Source: Clostridia bacterium
Lineage (GTDB): Bacteria > Bacillota > Clostridia > Oscillospirales > QAMX01
Direction of reading: 5' to 3'
Assembly (NCBI GenBank): GCA_017533425.1
Contig: JAFXIE010000089.1
Coordinates: 1-33,526, forward strand
Length of the DNA: 33,526 bases
Shown: positions 1-6,369 of the stretch, one piece after another
Layout: the number at the start of each line of letters is the position of its first letter
How positions within the stretch are numbered: position 1 is the first letter of the stretch
Notes under the pieces: generated by a model
What the model saw: the letters and a program-made list of their open reading frames with translations, nothing else
The model's database searches: none
What the model was told of the DNA's origin: nothing
Program-made: the position numbers and the translations under genes

Positions 1-51
1 AGCCTATACCTGCCAATGCGAGAGTAAATATTCACTCGTGTACCGGTTGCA

Positions 52-80
52 AGTATAGCACACAAAAAGCGCAAAGTCAA
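52..80 (-). promoter_or_regulatory. Leftward sigma-A promoter
   Basis: Read on the minus strand, TTGACT (75-80) and TATACT (52-57) are separated by exactly 17 bp. The promoter fires out of the left edge of the window, so its gene is not visible. An imperfect dyad with outer arms CGAG/CTCG (about 18-38) lies at or just past the expected start site, where a repressor could sit. The core match is very good; the operator is a guess. Confidence 0.7.
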
Positions 81-213
81 GTAAAATACCAAATGAATAA
101 ATAAAATATTTCTTATAACGTGAAGAAAACGTTGAATAACTTGCGGAATGCTAATAATGAAATATAGTGCATACCAAAAACGCTGTGAAAGCAGGAGCGT
201 GTTGATGTAAAAC

Positions 214-243
214 AAAAAGCTGTCGTTTACCGACAGCTTTTTT
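214..243 (-). terminator. Intrinsic terminator after the small ORF
   Basis: A perfect 8-bp stem AGCTGTCG/CGACAGCT (218-225 and 231-238) with a 5-nt loop is flanked by A5 on the left and T6 on the right, so it can work in both directions. On the minus strand it lies just after the small ORF at 248-358 and ends that transcription unit. Confidence 0.85.
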
Positions 244-247
244 GAGT

Positions 248-358
248 TTAGCGCACATCCATGTTAGGACACAGTATGGAAATGGCGGCTACTTGGATAT
301 GCTTATACAATTCGGATTTGGATAGCATTGTGAACCTGGGCTTTTTCCACTCTTTCAT
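248..358 (-). CDS. Small peptide, RiPP-precursor-like (36 aa)
   Basis: This ORF encodes 36 residues: it starts MKEWKKPRF, continues with a helix-forming SELYKHIQVAAIS stretch and ends LCPNMDVR with a single Cys. A short N-terminal W-x-x-P leader followed by a short Cys-containing tail resembles leader-core organisation of ribosomally made, modified peptides, but I cannot assign a family and see no modification enzyme in the window. The ATG follows the regulator's stop codon by 2 nt. A GGAGG motif inside the last codons of the regulator lies 12 nt upstream, slightly far but usable. A strong terminator follows directly. Translation is therefore plausible and probably coupled to the upstream gene. 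It could also be a chance ORF or a short regulatory peptide. Confidence 0.5.
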   Translation of the reverse strand: MKEWKKPRFTMLSKSELYKHIQVAAISILCPNMDVR

Positions 359-360
359 AA

Positions 361-1416
361 TTAAAGTAAACCTCCGTTAGCGTATAGCTGCAATTTCTTC
401 GCGAGATCCTGGAACATGGAAGCGTTTATGCTGTAAAAAACCGTCTTTCCGACATTTCTTGTCTTCAATACGCCGGATTTAATCATAAGAGAAAGATGAT
501 AATATGCGTTTGGCGCGGAAAGCTGCAACGCTTGCTCCACTTCCTTTGCGGATACTTCTCTCTGCTTGTGAATCAAGTCGAGAATGGCCTGGCGGTTTGT
601 ATCAGAAATAGCCTGGCAAAAATTCTTGAGGTCAGGGCAAACGCTTTTCTTTTCCTTCAAGGCAAGCACATTCAAGTAATCACATCCAAGCATGAGCAGT
701 GCCGCTCCGTTGACAATATTGCAATAGATGACGGATTCTGCATATGAGCAAAAGGTGACATACACTTCCTGAAAACTTGAAAGATCAATGCGGCACAAGT
801 TTATTCTTTTGAGCATCTGTGTGACATCATCAAGAATAAATCCATCGCGCAGTTTAAGATGGCTGCTGTAGTTGCGATTATAGTCAAGCTGCTGCACAAA
901 GCTCTTTTCCAGCAGCTCATCAGATAATTTGCGGATTGCGGATTCCGGATCTATGAAAAAATCATAAAGATAAGCTTTTTGTTCGTGCGACAGAGAAGAC
1001 GATTTAATTACTTTGTTTACCGCAGTGATGGAGGTTCTGCATGGAATAATTTCGTCTTCACTGAGAGAAGGAAAATAGAAGGTGAGCACATTCTCGATGA
1101 TCTGGGTTGTGTGGTTAAGCTCTTCGCGAACCTTTGAGAGATTGTATCCGGAATTTGTCAGCAAATCTGCCTTGCGGTCAAAAAAATGATGGGACATCAT
1201 GCACTTTCCGGAATCATTCGTTTTGAAGAAAATAAACAGTTCATTGGAAATGGGCGGAATATTTTCCAGCAAATGCCTATAATGTGCCTGCTCTTCCGGG
1301 GTGGTTTGCAATGCGCTGTTGTTTGCGAAATACTTATCCCGGTTAAAGTGAAGAATAAAGAGGAAGAAAAGATCGTGCAATTGCCCGGGAGCATCTAAAA
1401 AAGTGATATGAGCCAT
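361..1416 (-). CDS. ArsR-type winged-helix transcriptional regulator
   Basis: The protein has 351 aa. Its last ~80 residues form an ArsR/SmtB-like winged helix: 'ISDTNRQAILDLI' for the first helix, 'VSAKEVEQALQLSAPNAYYH' for the recognition region and 'LKTRNVGKTVFYSI' for the wing. The first ~265 residues are a long, mostly helical domain I do not recognise, probably sensing or dimerisation. There is no ELCVCD-type metal site. The start is set by GGAGG four bases before the ATG. The gene is visibly AT-richer than trmB and the genes to its right, which suggests transfer. A 36-aa ORF follows by 2 nt and both end at the terminator at 214-243, so the regulator probably controls this small unit or the promoter at 52-80. 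No clear promoter of its own is visible in the 58 bp upstream; read-through from trmB is possible. Confidence 0.8.
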   Translation of the reverse strand: MAHITFLDAPGQLHDLFFLFILHFNRDKYFANNSALQTTPEEQAHYRHLLENIPPISNELFIFFKTNDSGKCMMSHHFFDRKADLLTNSGYNLSKVREELNHTTQIIENVLTFYFPSLSEDEIIPCRTSITAVNKVIKSSSLSHEQKAYLYDFFIDPESAIRKLSDELLEKSFVQQLDYNRNYSSHLKLRDGFILDDVTQMLKRINLCRIDLSSFQEVYVTFCSYAESVIYCNIVNGAALLMLGCDYLNVLALKEKKSVCPDLKNFCQAISDTNRQAILDLIHKQREVSAKEVEQALQLSAPNAYYHLSLMIKSGVLKTRNVGKTVFYSINASMFQDLAKKLQLYANGGLL

Positions 1417-1474
1417 AAAACCTCCGTGTTAATCTTACTTTTCTTAAAAAATAAGGGCGTCCGGGGGGGACTGT

Positions 1475-2077
1475 TTACAGAATCAGCTCCTTGGCGGCGT
1501 TGATCCACTCGCCGGCGAGAAGACCGTGGCCGGCGGAGGTGGGGAGCAGGCCGTCGTAGAGCCAGTACTCCGGCGCGCGCAGCTTGGAGGCGCGGGAGAG
1601 GGCACTCTGGGCGGGAATAAAGGTGGTGCCGCAATCCCGGGCGAGGACGCGCACCGCCTGCTGATAGTTGGTGGCGGCGGTGAAGATGGCGTTGAAATAC
1701 TCGCCGATGGCGTCGTTTGGCAGAAGGAAGGGCTCGATGAGAACGGGCTTCACGCCGGGGAAGCGCTCCTTGAGCTTACAGAGCAGGGAAAGATAGCCGT
1801 CGCGGAACTGGGCAAGAGGGGTGGGACGGCTGCCGTCGGTGGGCAGGATATCCTCCATGCCGATGCAGATGGAGAGAATGTCGGGGGCGGCGGGGGTGAT
1901 AATCTCGTCAAAGCGCGCCGCGAGGTCTGCGATGCGCAGCCCCTTTTCCGAATGGGCGGAAAAATGCAGATCCCGGTCAAAGTAGGAGGAGGTCATCAGC
2001 GCGCTGACAAGGGCGGGATAGCCCGCGGCCTCCATGGCGGGGGTGGCGCGGTCACCGATGAAGAGTATGTTGGGCAT
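1475..2077 (-). CDS. SGNH-fold protein lacking catalytic residues
   Basis: The 200-aa chain follows the layout of small cytoplasmic SGNH/GDSL hydrolases: strand plus block I 'ILFIGDRAT' near the N-terminus, block III 'SICIGMEDI' near residue 72, 'VLIEPFLLP' in the middle, and block V 'YDGLLPTSAGH' near the C-terminus. In active relatives block I reads GDS, block III GxND and block V DGxHPxxxGH. Here the nucleophile Ser is Arg, the block III Asn is Glu and the catalytic His is Leu, while the surrounding fold is preserved. It is therefore probably a pseudoenzyme or has changed function. It sits 3 nt after trmB with a clear AAGGAG, so the two are co-transcribed. The frame is open throughout, which argues against simple decay. 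Confidence 0.8.
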   Translation of the reverse strand: MPNILFIGDRATPAMEAAGYPALVSALMTSSYFDRDLHFSAHSEKGLRIADLAARFDEIITPAAPDILSICIGMEDILPTDGSRPTPLAQFRDGYLSLLCKLKERFPGVKPVLIEPFLLPNDAIGEYFNAIFTAATNYQQAVRVLARDCGTTFIPAQSALSRASKLRAPEYWLYDGLLPTSAGHGLLAGEWINAAKELIL

Positions 2078-2080
2078 GGT

Positions 2081-2761
2081 TTACTGCTCCTTTTTGAGAA
2101 GTGAGGGGAATTTTGCCGTGAGGTGGTAGATGGGCATACCGGCGGCGGTGAATTTATCCTCATATTCGGTGGTGTGGTTGGGGAGATCTGTGGCATGGAG
2201 ATCAAAGCAGATGTCCCGCAGGATGAGGCCGTAGCCCGAGAGCTCGTTTAAGGAGAATTCAAAGAGGCCGCGGTTGTCGGTTTTGAAATGCAGGTCGCCG
2301 CCGGGGGCGAGAATGCGCTCATAGAGGGAAAGAAAGACCGAATGGGTCAGGCGGCGCTTGGCATTGCCCTTCTTGGGCCAGGGATCGCAGAAATTGACAT
2401 ACAGGGCAGAGACCTCGCCGGGGGCGAACCAGTCGGCAATGGCGCCGGCATCGCCGTTGACAAAGCGGACGTTGCGGATGCCGGCCTCCAGAGCCTTTTC
2501 CATGGCCATGACGATGGCCTCCGTCACCTTCTCCACGGCGACAAAGAGGGTTTCCGGCTCGGCCTGAGCTTTCTTGAAGACAAAGGAGCCCTTGCCGCAG
2601 CCGATTTCCACGTGGAGGGGTGCGCCGTGGATATCAAAGGGGAGATCGTCAAAAAGGGAGCGCCAGGCACCGGCCTCGGCGGCGGGATCGGCCACCAGCA
2701 GGGAGGCGACCCGTTCCATACGGGGGCCGATATTCTTCTTTTTTCGCATTCTTGCGCACAT
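2081..2761 (-). CDS. trmB: tRNA (guanine-N7-)-methyltransferase
   Basis: The product forms m7G46 in the tRNA variable loop using S-adenosylmethionine. It has 226 aa with the SAM-binding glycine loop 'EIGCGKGSF' (52-60), the TrmB signature 'NFCDPWPKK' (123-131), 'KRRLTH' and 'FKTDN' (159-163). These diagnostic motifs are in the right order and the length is normal. The ATG at 2761 is chosen because GGAG lies 9 nt upstream; an internal Met at codon 5 matches the usual N-terminus MRKKK but is too far from that site. The SGNH gene follows in the same operon. Confidence 0.95.
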   Translation of the reverse strand: MCARMRKKKNIGPRMERVASLLVADPAAEAGAWRSLFDDLPFDIHGAPLHVEIGCGKGSFVFKKAQAEPETLFVAVEKVTEAIVMAMEKALEAGIRNVRFVNGDAGAIADWFAPGEVSALYVNFCDPWPKKGNAKRRLTHSVFLSLYERILAPGGDLHFKTDNRGLFEFSLNELSGYGLILRDICFDLHATDLPNHTTEYEDKFTAAGMPIYHLTAKFPSLLKKEQ

Positions 2762-2801
2762 ATTTTTATTCTCCGTATTCGATTTAGGTTTACAAAAACC
2801 A

Positions 2802-2830
2802 ATTATACCACAAAATATGTCCGGTGACTA
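2802..2830 (-). promoter_or_regulatory. Probable trmB promoter
   Basis: On the minus strand an extended -10, TGGTATAAT (TATAAT at 2802-2807), lies about 40 bp upstream of the trmB start. The -35 region 17 bp away (TAGTCA) is poor, which is typical of extended -10 promoters. Confidence 0.55.
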
Positions 2831-2851
2831 TAGCTTTTCGCGGAATGCGGG

Positions 2852-3715
2852 GTGGAAATCGTGCGGGGATGGAAAAAGGCGCTGCTCGCGGCGGCGGGCG
2901 GCGGTATATTTGCCCTGGCGGTGGATCTGTTTTACCTGCCGGCGGGCATCACCACCGGCGGCATCACCGGCATTGCCATGCTCCTGCGGCGGGGCTTCGG
3001 GCTGCCGGTGGGGGCGGTGTCGCTCGGCCTCAATGTGCCGCTGTTTGCGCTGGCCTTCCGCTTTCTTGGAGGCCGCTTTGCGGTGCGAAGTCTTTGCGGC
3101 GCGGGGATCTCCTATATCGCCTGCGATGCGCTGGCTTTTTTGGAGAAATCTTCGGCGGCGGCCGTCCTGCGGTCGGATCCGCTGCTTGCCGCCCTCTTTG
3201 GCGGGATGCTGATGGGCGGCGGGCTGGGGCTGGTCTTTGCCGCCGGGGCAACCACCGGCGGAATTGACATTGCGGCGGCGCTGGTACGGCGAAAACGGCC
3301 GGGGCTTTCCATGGGGCGGCTGATGCTCGCGGGAGATCTCTGCATCATCGCCGCCGGGGCGGCGGCAGATGGGGATATCCGGGGCTTTATGTATGGCTGC
3401 GTGGCGCTGTATATCTCCTCCCGCGCCATTGATGCCCTGCTTTACGGCCTGGATCGGGGGAGCGCCGCGCTGGTGGTCACCGGGCGGCCGGAGGCGGTCA
3501 AGGCGGAGATCTTCCGCCGCCTTTCCCGCGGGGTGACGGAGCTTTCCGCCGTGGGCGGATATACCGGGGAGGGGCGCACGGTGCTGCTCTGCGCCGTTAG
3601 CCTTTCGCAGACGGCGGAGCTGACATGCGCGGTGCGCGAGAGCGATCCCGGGGCGTTTGTCATTCTCACGGAGGCGCGGGAAATGGTCGGCCGGGGCTTT
3701 GGGGATAAAAAATGA
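2852..3715 (+). CDS. YitT family membrane protein
   Basis: The 287-aa protein has several hydrophobic helices in its first ~185 residues and the YitT hallmark 'LPAGITTGGITGIAM' (about 29-43), partly repeated as 'AAGATTGGIDIAAALV'. The last ~85 residues resemble the DUF2179 domain, including 'YTGEGRTVLLCAVS'. It is an integral membrane protein with a cytoplasmic tail; the molecular function of the family is not settled. The start is a GTG at 2852 with only a weak ribosome site; another GTG three codons later is possible. The stop codon lies inside the left arm of the mscL terminator. No convincing own promoter is seen. Confidence 0.85.
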   Translation: MEIVRGWKKALLAAAGGGIFALAVDLFYLPAGITTGGITGIAMLLRRGFGLPVGAVSLGLNVPLFALAFRFLGGRFAVRSLCGAGISYIACDALAFLEKSSAAAVLRSDPLLAALFGGMLMGGGLGLVFAAGATTGGIDIAAALVRRKRPGLSMGRLMLAGDLCIIAAGAAADGDIRGFMYGCVALYISSRAIDALLYGLDRGSAALVVTGRPEAVKAEIFRRLSRGVTELSAVGGYTGEGRTVLLCAVSLSQTAELTCAVRESDPGAFVILTEAREMVGRGFGDKK

Positions 3716-3739
3716 GCCTGCACGGCGGGTGCAGGCTCA
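3707..3739 (-). terminator. mscL terminator overlapping the YitT stop
   Basis: A perfect 10-bp stem GAGCCTGCAC/GTGCAGGCTC (3714-3723 and 3729-3738) is followed, on the minus strand, by six T. It lies just downstream of mscL. The TGA of the convergent YitT gene (3713-3715) overlaps its first arm, and the last YitT codons (Lys-Lys) supply the T tract on the other strand. Confidence 0.85.
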
Positions 3740-3754
3740 AGGATGGGCAATATC

Positions 3755-4342
3755 TTAGGCTTTTGCGCTGAGAAGATCGCGGATCTGCTTGAGCAGCTCC
3801 TCGGTGGTGGGATTGGCCTCGCGCTCCAGGCGAGCCTTTTCCTCCTCGGCGGCCTTGGCGGCAGCCTCGGCTTCGGCCTTCTCGGCGAGGTAGGCGGCAA
3901 CGCCTTCCTTGTCGGAAAGCTTGACGCCGCGGGCCTTCAGGGCCTTGCGATCCTCGGCGGTGAGGGTGCCACCGAGCTTGTTGAAAAACTCGCCCTGGGC
4001 GGTGCGGAGGTTGTTGATGATGCGGACGATGGTGAAGAGCACCAGCGCGATGAGCAGGAAGTTGATGACGGCGTTGATAAATGCGCCCCAGTCGATATAA
4101 ATGGACTGCTCCAGATCGACGACGCCGTCAACTTCGACACGCTGCAGGAAGGTGAAAACCTCGCTGAGGGAATTGGCGCCGAAGAGAAGGGCGAGCAGCC
4201 AGTTGATGATGGGCTTGAGAATGTTGTTGGAAAGGGCGGTGACGATGGCGGTGAAGGCGCTGCCGACGATGACACCGACAGCCATGTCGATGACGTTTCC
4301 GCGGGTGATGAAGACCTTGAATTCCGAGAAGAACTTCTTCAT
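3755..4342 (-). CDS. mscL: Large-conductance mechanosensitive channel
   Basis: The channel opens under membrane tension to release solutes during osmotic downshock. It has 195 aa. The N-terminal amphipathic helix and TM1 'FITRGNVIDMAVGVIVGSAF' (11-30) are diagnostic; TM2 is about 88-110 ('INAVINFLLIALVLFTIVRI'). Bacterial MscL proteins are usually about 120-150 aa. Here ~60 extra residues, including an Ala/Glu-rich stretch likely to be a coiled coil (about 148-176), separate TM2 from the final helix 'PTTEELLKQIRDLL'. The ATG at 4342 is chosen by alignment of the N-terminus; an open frame continuing upstream runs through the tRNA and is not real. The tRNA terminator lies upstream and no strong separate promoter is visible. 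Confidence 0.93.
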   Translation of the reverse strand: MKKFFSEFKVFITRGNVIDMAVGVIVGSAFTAIVTALSNNILKPIINWLLALLFGANSLSEVFTFLQRVEVDGVVDLEQSIYIDWGAFINAVINFLLIALVLFTIVRIINNLRTAQGEFFNKLGGTLTAEDRKALKARGVKLSDKEGVAAYLAEKAEAEAAAKAAEEEKARLEREANPTTEELLKQIRDLLSAKA

Positions 4343-4407
4343 GTGTGTAGACCCCTTTGAAAAAATTTCCTTTGATCCGACAAAATCGGACAAAGGGACA
4401 GATATAG

Positions 4408-4439
4408 AAAAAACGACTTGCAGGAACAAGTCGTTTTTT
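4408..4439 (-). terminator. Terminator of the tRNA-Pro gene
   Basis: Stem ACGACTTG/CAAGTCGT with a 6-nt loop (4421-4426) is flanked by an A tract and a T tract. On the minus strand it starts right after the tRNA 3' end. Confidence 0.85.
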
Positions 4440-4440
4440 C

Positions 4441-4517
4441 TGGTCCGAGTGACTGGATTCGAACCAGCGGCCTCTTGAACCCCATTCAAGCGCGATACCA
4501 AACTTCGCCACACCCGG
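4441..4517 (-). tRNA. tRNA-Pro (anticodon GGG)
   Basis: On the minus strand 77 nt fold as a complete tRNA: acceptor CCGGGTG pairs with CACTCGG (one G-U pair), D arm GCGA/TCGC, anticodon stem CTTGA/TCAAG enclosing loop ATGGGGT, and T arm with TTCGAAT. The anticodon is GGG, reading CCC. CCA is encoded. It has its own promoter and terminator, so it is a single-gene unit. Confidence 0.93.
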
Positions 4518-4538
4518 ATATCTCGAATCAGCCCGTAT

Positions 4539-4567
4539 ATAATAGCATACCTTTTCAAAAAATGCAA
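4539..4567 (-). promoter_or_regulatory. tRNA-Pro promoter
   Basis: Minus strand TTGCAT (4562-4567), 17 bp, then TATTAT (4539-4544) with an extended TGC. It is placed just upstream of the mature tRNA 5' end. Confidence 0.75.
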
Positions 4568-4647
4568 GGGGTAAACGAAAAAATTCTGCAAAGAATAGTT
4601 GGCTTTTTCCCGGCGGATACTACGGAAGGCAGAAAGGGGGAAAAAAG

Positions 4648-5295
4648 ATGCTGCAAATGGTGCTGCGTACAGCAGTGCTTTATTTTACCGTTGTGCTTTG
4701 CCTGCGGCTGATGGGCAAGCGGCAGGTGGGAGAGCTGGAGCCCTCGGAGCTTGCGGTCACCTTTCTCGTCTCCGAGATCGCGACCATCCCGCTGCAGAAC
4801 CCGGAGATCCCGCTGCTCTACGGGATCGTTCCCATTGCGGTGCTGATGGTGCTGGAGGTGTGCCTCTCCGTTCTCATTCTGAAGATCGTACCCCTGCGGG
4901 AGCTTCTCTGCGGCCGGGCAAGCCGCCTCATGCGGCGGGGGCACATCGACCAGCGGGAACTGCGGCGGCAGCGGATGTCGGTGGAGGAGCTTATGGGAGA
5001 GCTGCGGGTGCTGGGTTATCCGGATATCGGTGATCTGGAGGAGATCGTGCTGGAATCCGGCGGCAAGATTTCCGCCATTCCCAAAACGGGGAGAAGCTCC
5101 GAGCAAAGCGGCCCCTGCACCGTGCTCATCAACGGCCGCTGGCCGGATCGAAAGGGTCTGCGGGAGGCTGGTATCAGCCGGCAGGAGCTGCTCTCCCGGG
5201 TGCGGGCCATGGGATACCGGAAAATATCGGATATCCTCTATATGTACCGCGATGCCGCCGGACGGATCCACACAATCCCTTACGAAAAGGGCTGA
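4648..5295 (+). CDS. DUF421 (YetF-like) membrane protein
   Basis: The 215-aa protein opens with hydrophobic helices surrounding the family signature 'LRLMGKRQVGELEPSELAVT' (20-39). The soluble C-terminal part contains 'MSVEELMGELRVLGY' and repeats this pattern as 'ISRQELLSRVRAMGY', a duplicated small alpha/beta unit typical of the family. DUF421 proteins are common in spore-forming Firmicutes; their role is unsettled. The start follows an AGGGGG site. The stop is 3 nt from the cysK stop on the other strand, leaving no room for a terminator between them. Confidence 0.85.
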   Translation: MLQMVLRTAVLYFTVVLCLRLMGKRQVGELEPSELAVTFLVSEIATIPLQNPEIPLLYGIVPIAVLMVLEVCLSVLILKIVPLRELLCGRASRLMRRGHIDQRELRRQRMSVEELMGELRVLGYPDIGDLEEIVLESGGKISAIPKTGRSSEQSGPCTVLINGRWPDRKGLREAGISRQELLSRVRAMGYRKISDILYMYRDAAGRIHTIPYEKG

Positions 5296-5298
5296 GCT

Positions 5299-6225
5299 TC
5301 AGAACAAATCGGTGGAGAGATAGCGCATGCCGGTATCCGGCAGCAGAACAACGATGGATTTTCCTGCGTTTTCTGCCCGGCCGGCCACCTGCATGGCGGC
5401 GGCGAGGGCGGCACCGGAGGAGATGCCCGCAAGGATGCCCTCCTCGCGGCAAAGCTTTCGGGCGGCGGCATAGGCCTCTGCCTCGGTGATGGGAAGAACC
5501 TCGTCATAAACGGTGCGATCCAGAAGCTCGGGGATGAAATTTGCGCCGATGCCCTGCAGGCCGTGGCTGCCGGCCTTTCCGCCGGAAAGCAGGGGAGAGC
5601 CCGCGGGCTCCACCGCCAGGATGCGGACGCCGGGATTTTGCTCCTTCAGATAGCGGCCTGTGCCGGAAAGGGTGCCGCCGGTGCCGACACCGGCGATGAA
5701 GATATCCACGCAGCCGTCGGTATCCTCCCAGATCTCCGGGCCGGTGGTCTCATAATGGGCCCGGGCGTTGGCGGGATTTGCAAACTGATCGGGAATGAAG
5801 GCGCCGGGGATTTCGCGCGCCAGCACCTCTGCCCGGGCAATGGCCCCGGCCATGCCTTCCGCGCCGGGGGTGAGCTCCACCTCCGCGCCGTAGGCACGCA
5901 TGAGCTTCTGACGCTCAATGCTCATGGAATCGGGCATGACAATGATGCAGCGATAGCCCCGCAGTGCCCCCACCAGCGCAAGGCCGATGCCGGTGTTGCC
6001 GGAGGTGGGCTCGATGATGACGCTGCCGGGACGGAGCTTTCCCTCTGCCTCGGCGGCCTCGATCATAAAAAGGGCGGCGCGATCCTTAACAGATCCCGCG
6101 GGATTGAAAAACTCCAGCTTTGCTGCGATGCGGGCGGAAAGCCCGTGGGAACGGCAGAGACGGGAAAGAGAGACCAGGGGCGTGCGGCCGATCAGATCTA
6201 TGGCGGAAGAATGCATGCGGGCCAT
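5299..6225 (-). CDS. cysK: Cysteine synthase A (O-acetylserine sulfhydrylase)
   Basis: The enzyme makes L-cysteine from O-acetylserine and sulfide with pyridoxal phosphate. It has 308 aa. The PLP lysine lies in 'NPAGSVKDRA' (K47), the substrate loop is 'TSGNTG' (74-79) and the phosphate-binding loop 'GVGTGGTLSG' is near residue 178; 'GISSGAALAA' is also typical. The ATG at 6225 has GGAGG 9 nt upstream; open frame further upstream runs into dinB antisense and is discarded. It is divergent from dinB and convergent with the DUF421 gene. An own promoter with a palindrome in its spacer suggests regulation by a repressor, plausibly of sulfur metabolism. Confidence 0.95.
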   Translation of the reverse strand: MARMHSSAIDLIGRTPLVSLSRLCRSHGLSARIAAKLEFFNPAGSVKDRAALFMIEAAEAEGKLRPGSVIIEPTSGNTGIGLALVGALRGYRCIIVMPDSMSIERQKLMRAYGAEVELTPGAEGMAGAIARAEVLAREIPGAFIPDQFANPANARAHYETTGPEIWEDTDGCVDIFIAGVGTGGTLSGTGRYLKEQNPGVRILAVEPAGSPLLSGGKAGSHGLQGIGANFIPELLDRTVYDEVLPITEAEAYAAARKLCREEGILAGISSGAALAAAMQVAGRAENAGKSIVVLLPDTGMRYLSTDLF

Positions 6226-6264
6226 ATGGAAATACCTCCGTGAAGGGTGAGAATACATATATCT

Positions 6265-6293
6265 ATTATAATTTCTCCCGGGAGAGAAGTCAA
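6265..6293 (-). promoter_or_regulatory. cysK promoter with palindrome in spacer
   Basis: Minus strand TTGACT (6288-6293), 17 bp, TATAAT (6265-6270), a near-consensus sigma-A promoter. A perfect 12-bp palindrome TCTCCCGGGAGA (6274-6285) fills the spacer, an ideal place for a repressor. The leader is too short for a riboswitch. Confidence 0.8.
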
Positions 6294-6303
6294 GAATTGC
6301 CTC

Positions 6304-6332
6304 TTGACAGATGCGAACAGATGTTCTAAAAT
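6304..6332 (+). promoter_or_regulatory. dinB promoter
   Basis: TTGACA (6304-6309), 17 bp, TAAAAT (6327-6332). The first LexA box lies in the spacer, so LexA binding would block the polymerase. Confidence 0.8.
6315..6326 (+). promoter_or_regulatory. LexA (SOS) box 1
   Basis: GAACAGATGTTC, preceded by C, matches the Firmicutes LexA operator CGAAC-N4-GTTCG on both arms. It lies between -35 and -10 of the dinB promoter. Confidence 0.85.
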
Positions 6333-6340
6333 ATAAAAGA

Positions 6341-6352
6341 GAACAGATGTTC
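6341..6352 (+). promoter_or_regulatory. LexA (SOS) box 2
   Basis: A second GAACAGATGTTC, identical to box 1 and followed by G, lies at the expected start site. The two centres are 26 bp apart, so both dimers sit on nearly the same helix face. Confidence 0.85.
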
Positions 6353-6369
6353 GATAATCGGAGGGGAAG

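Noticed and set aside
4343-4407. Separate mscL promoter.
   Set aside because: No -35/-10 pair with acceptable spacing; only a small TCCGA/TCGGA dyad at 4376-4390. Transcription may come from tRNA read-through or a weak promoter.
6226-6264. Riboswitch or T-box in the cysK leader.
   Set aside because: The predicted leader is only about 33 nt, too short for a T-box or SAM riboswitch.
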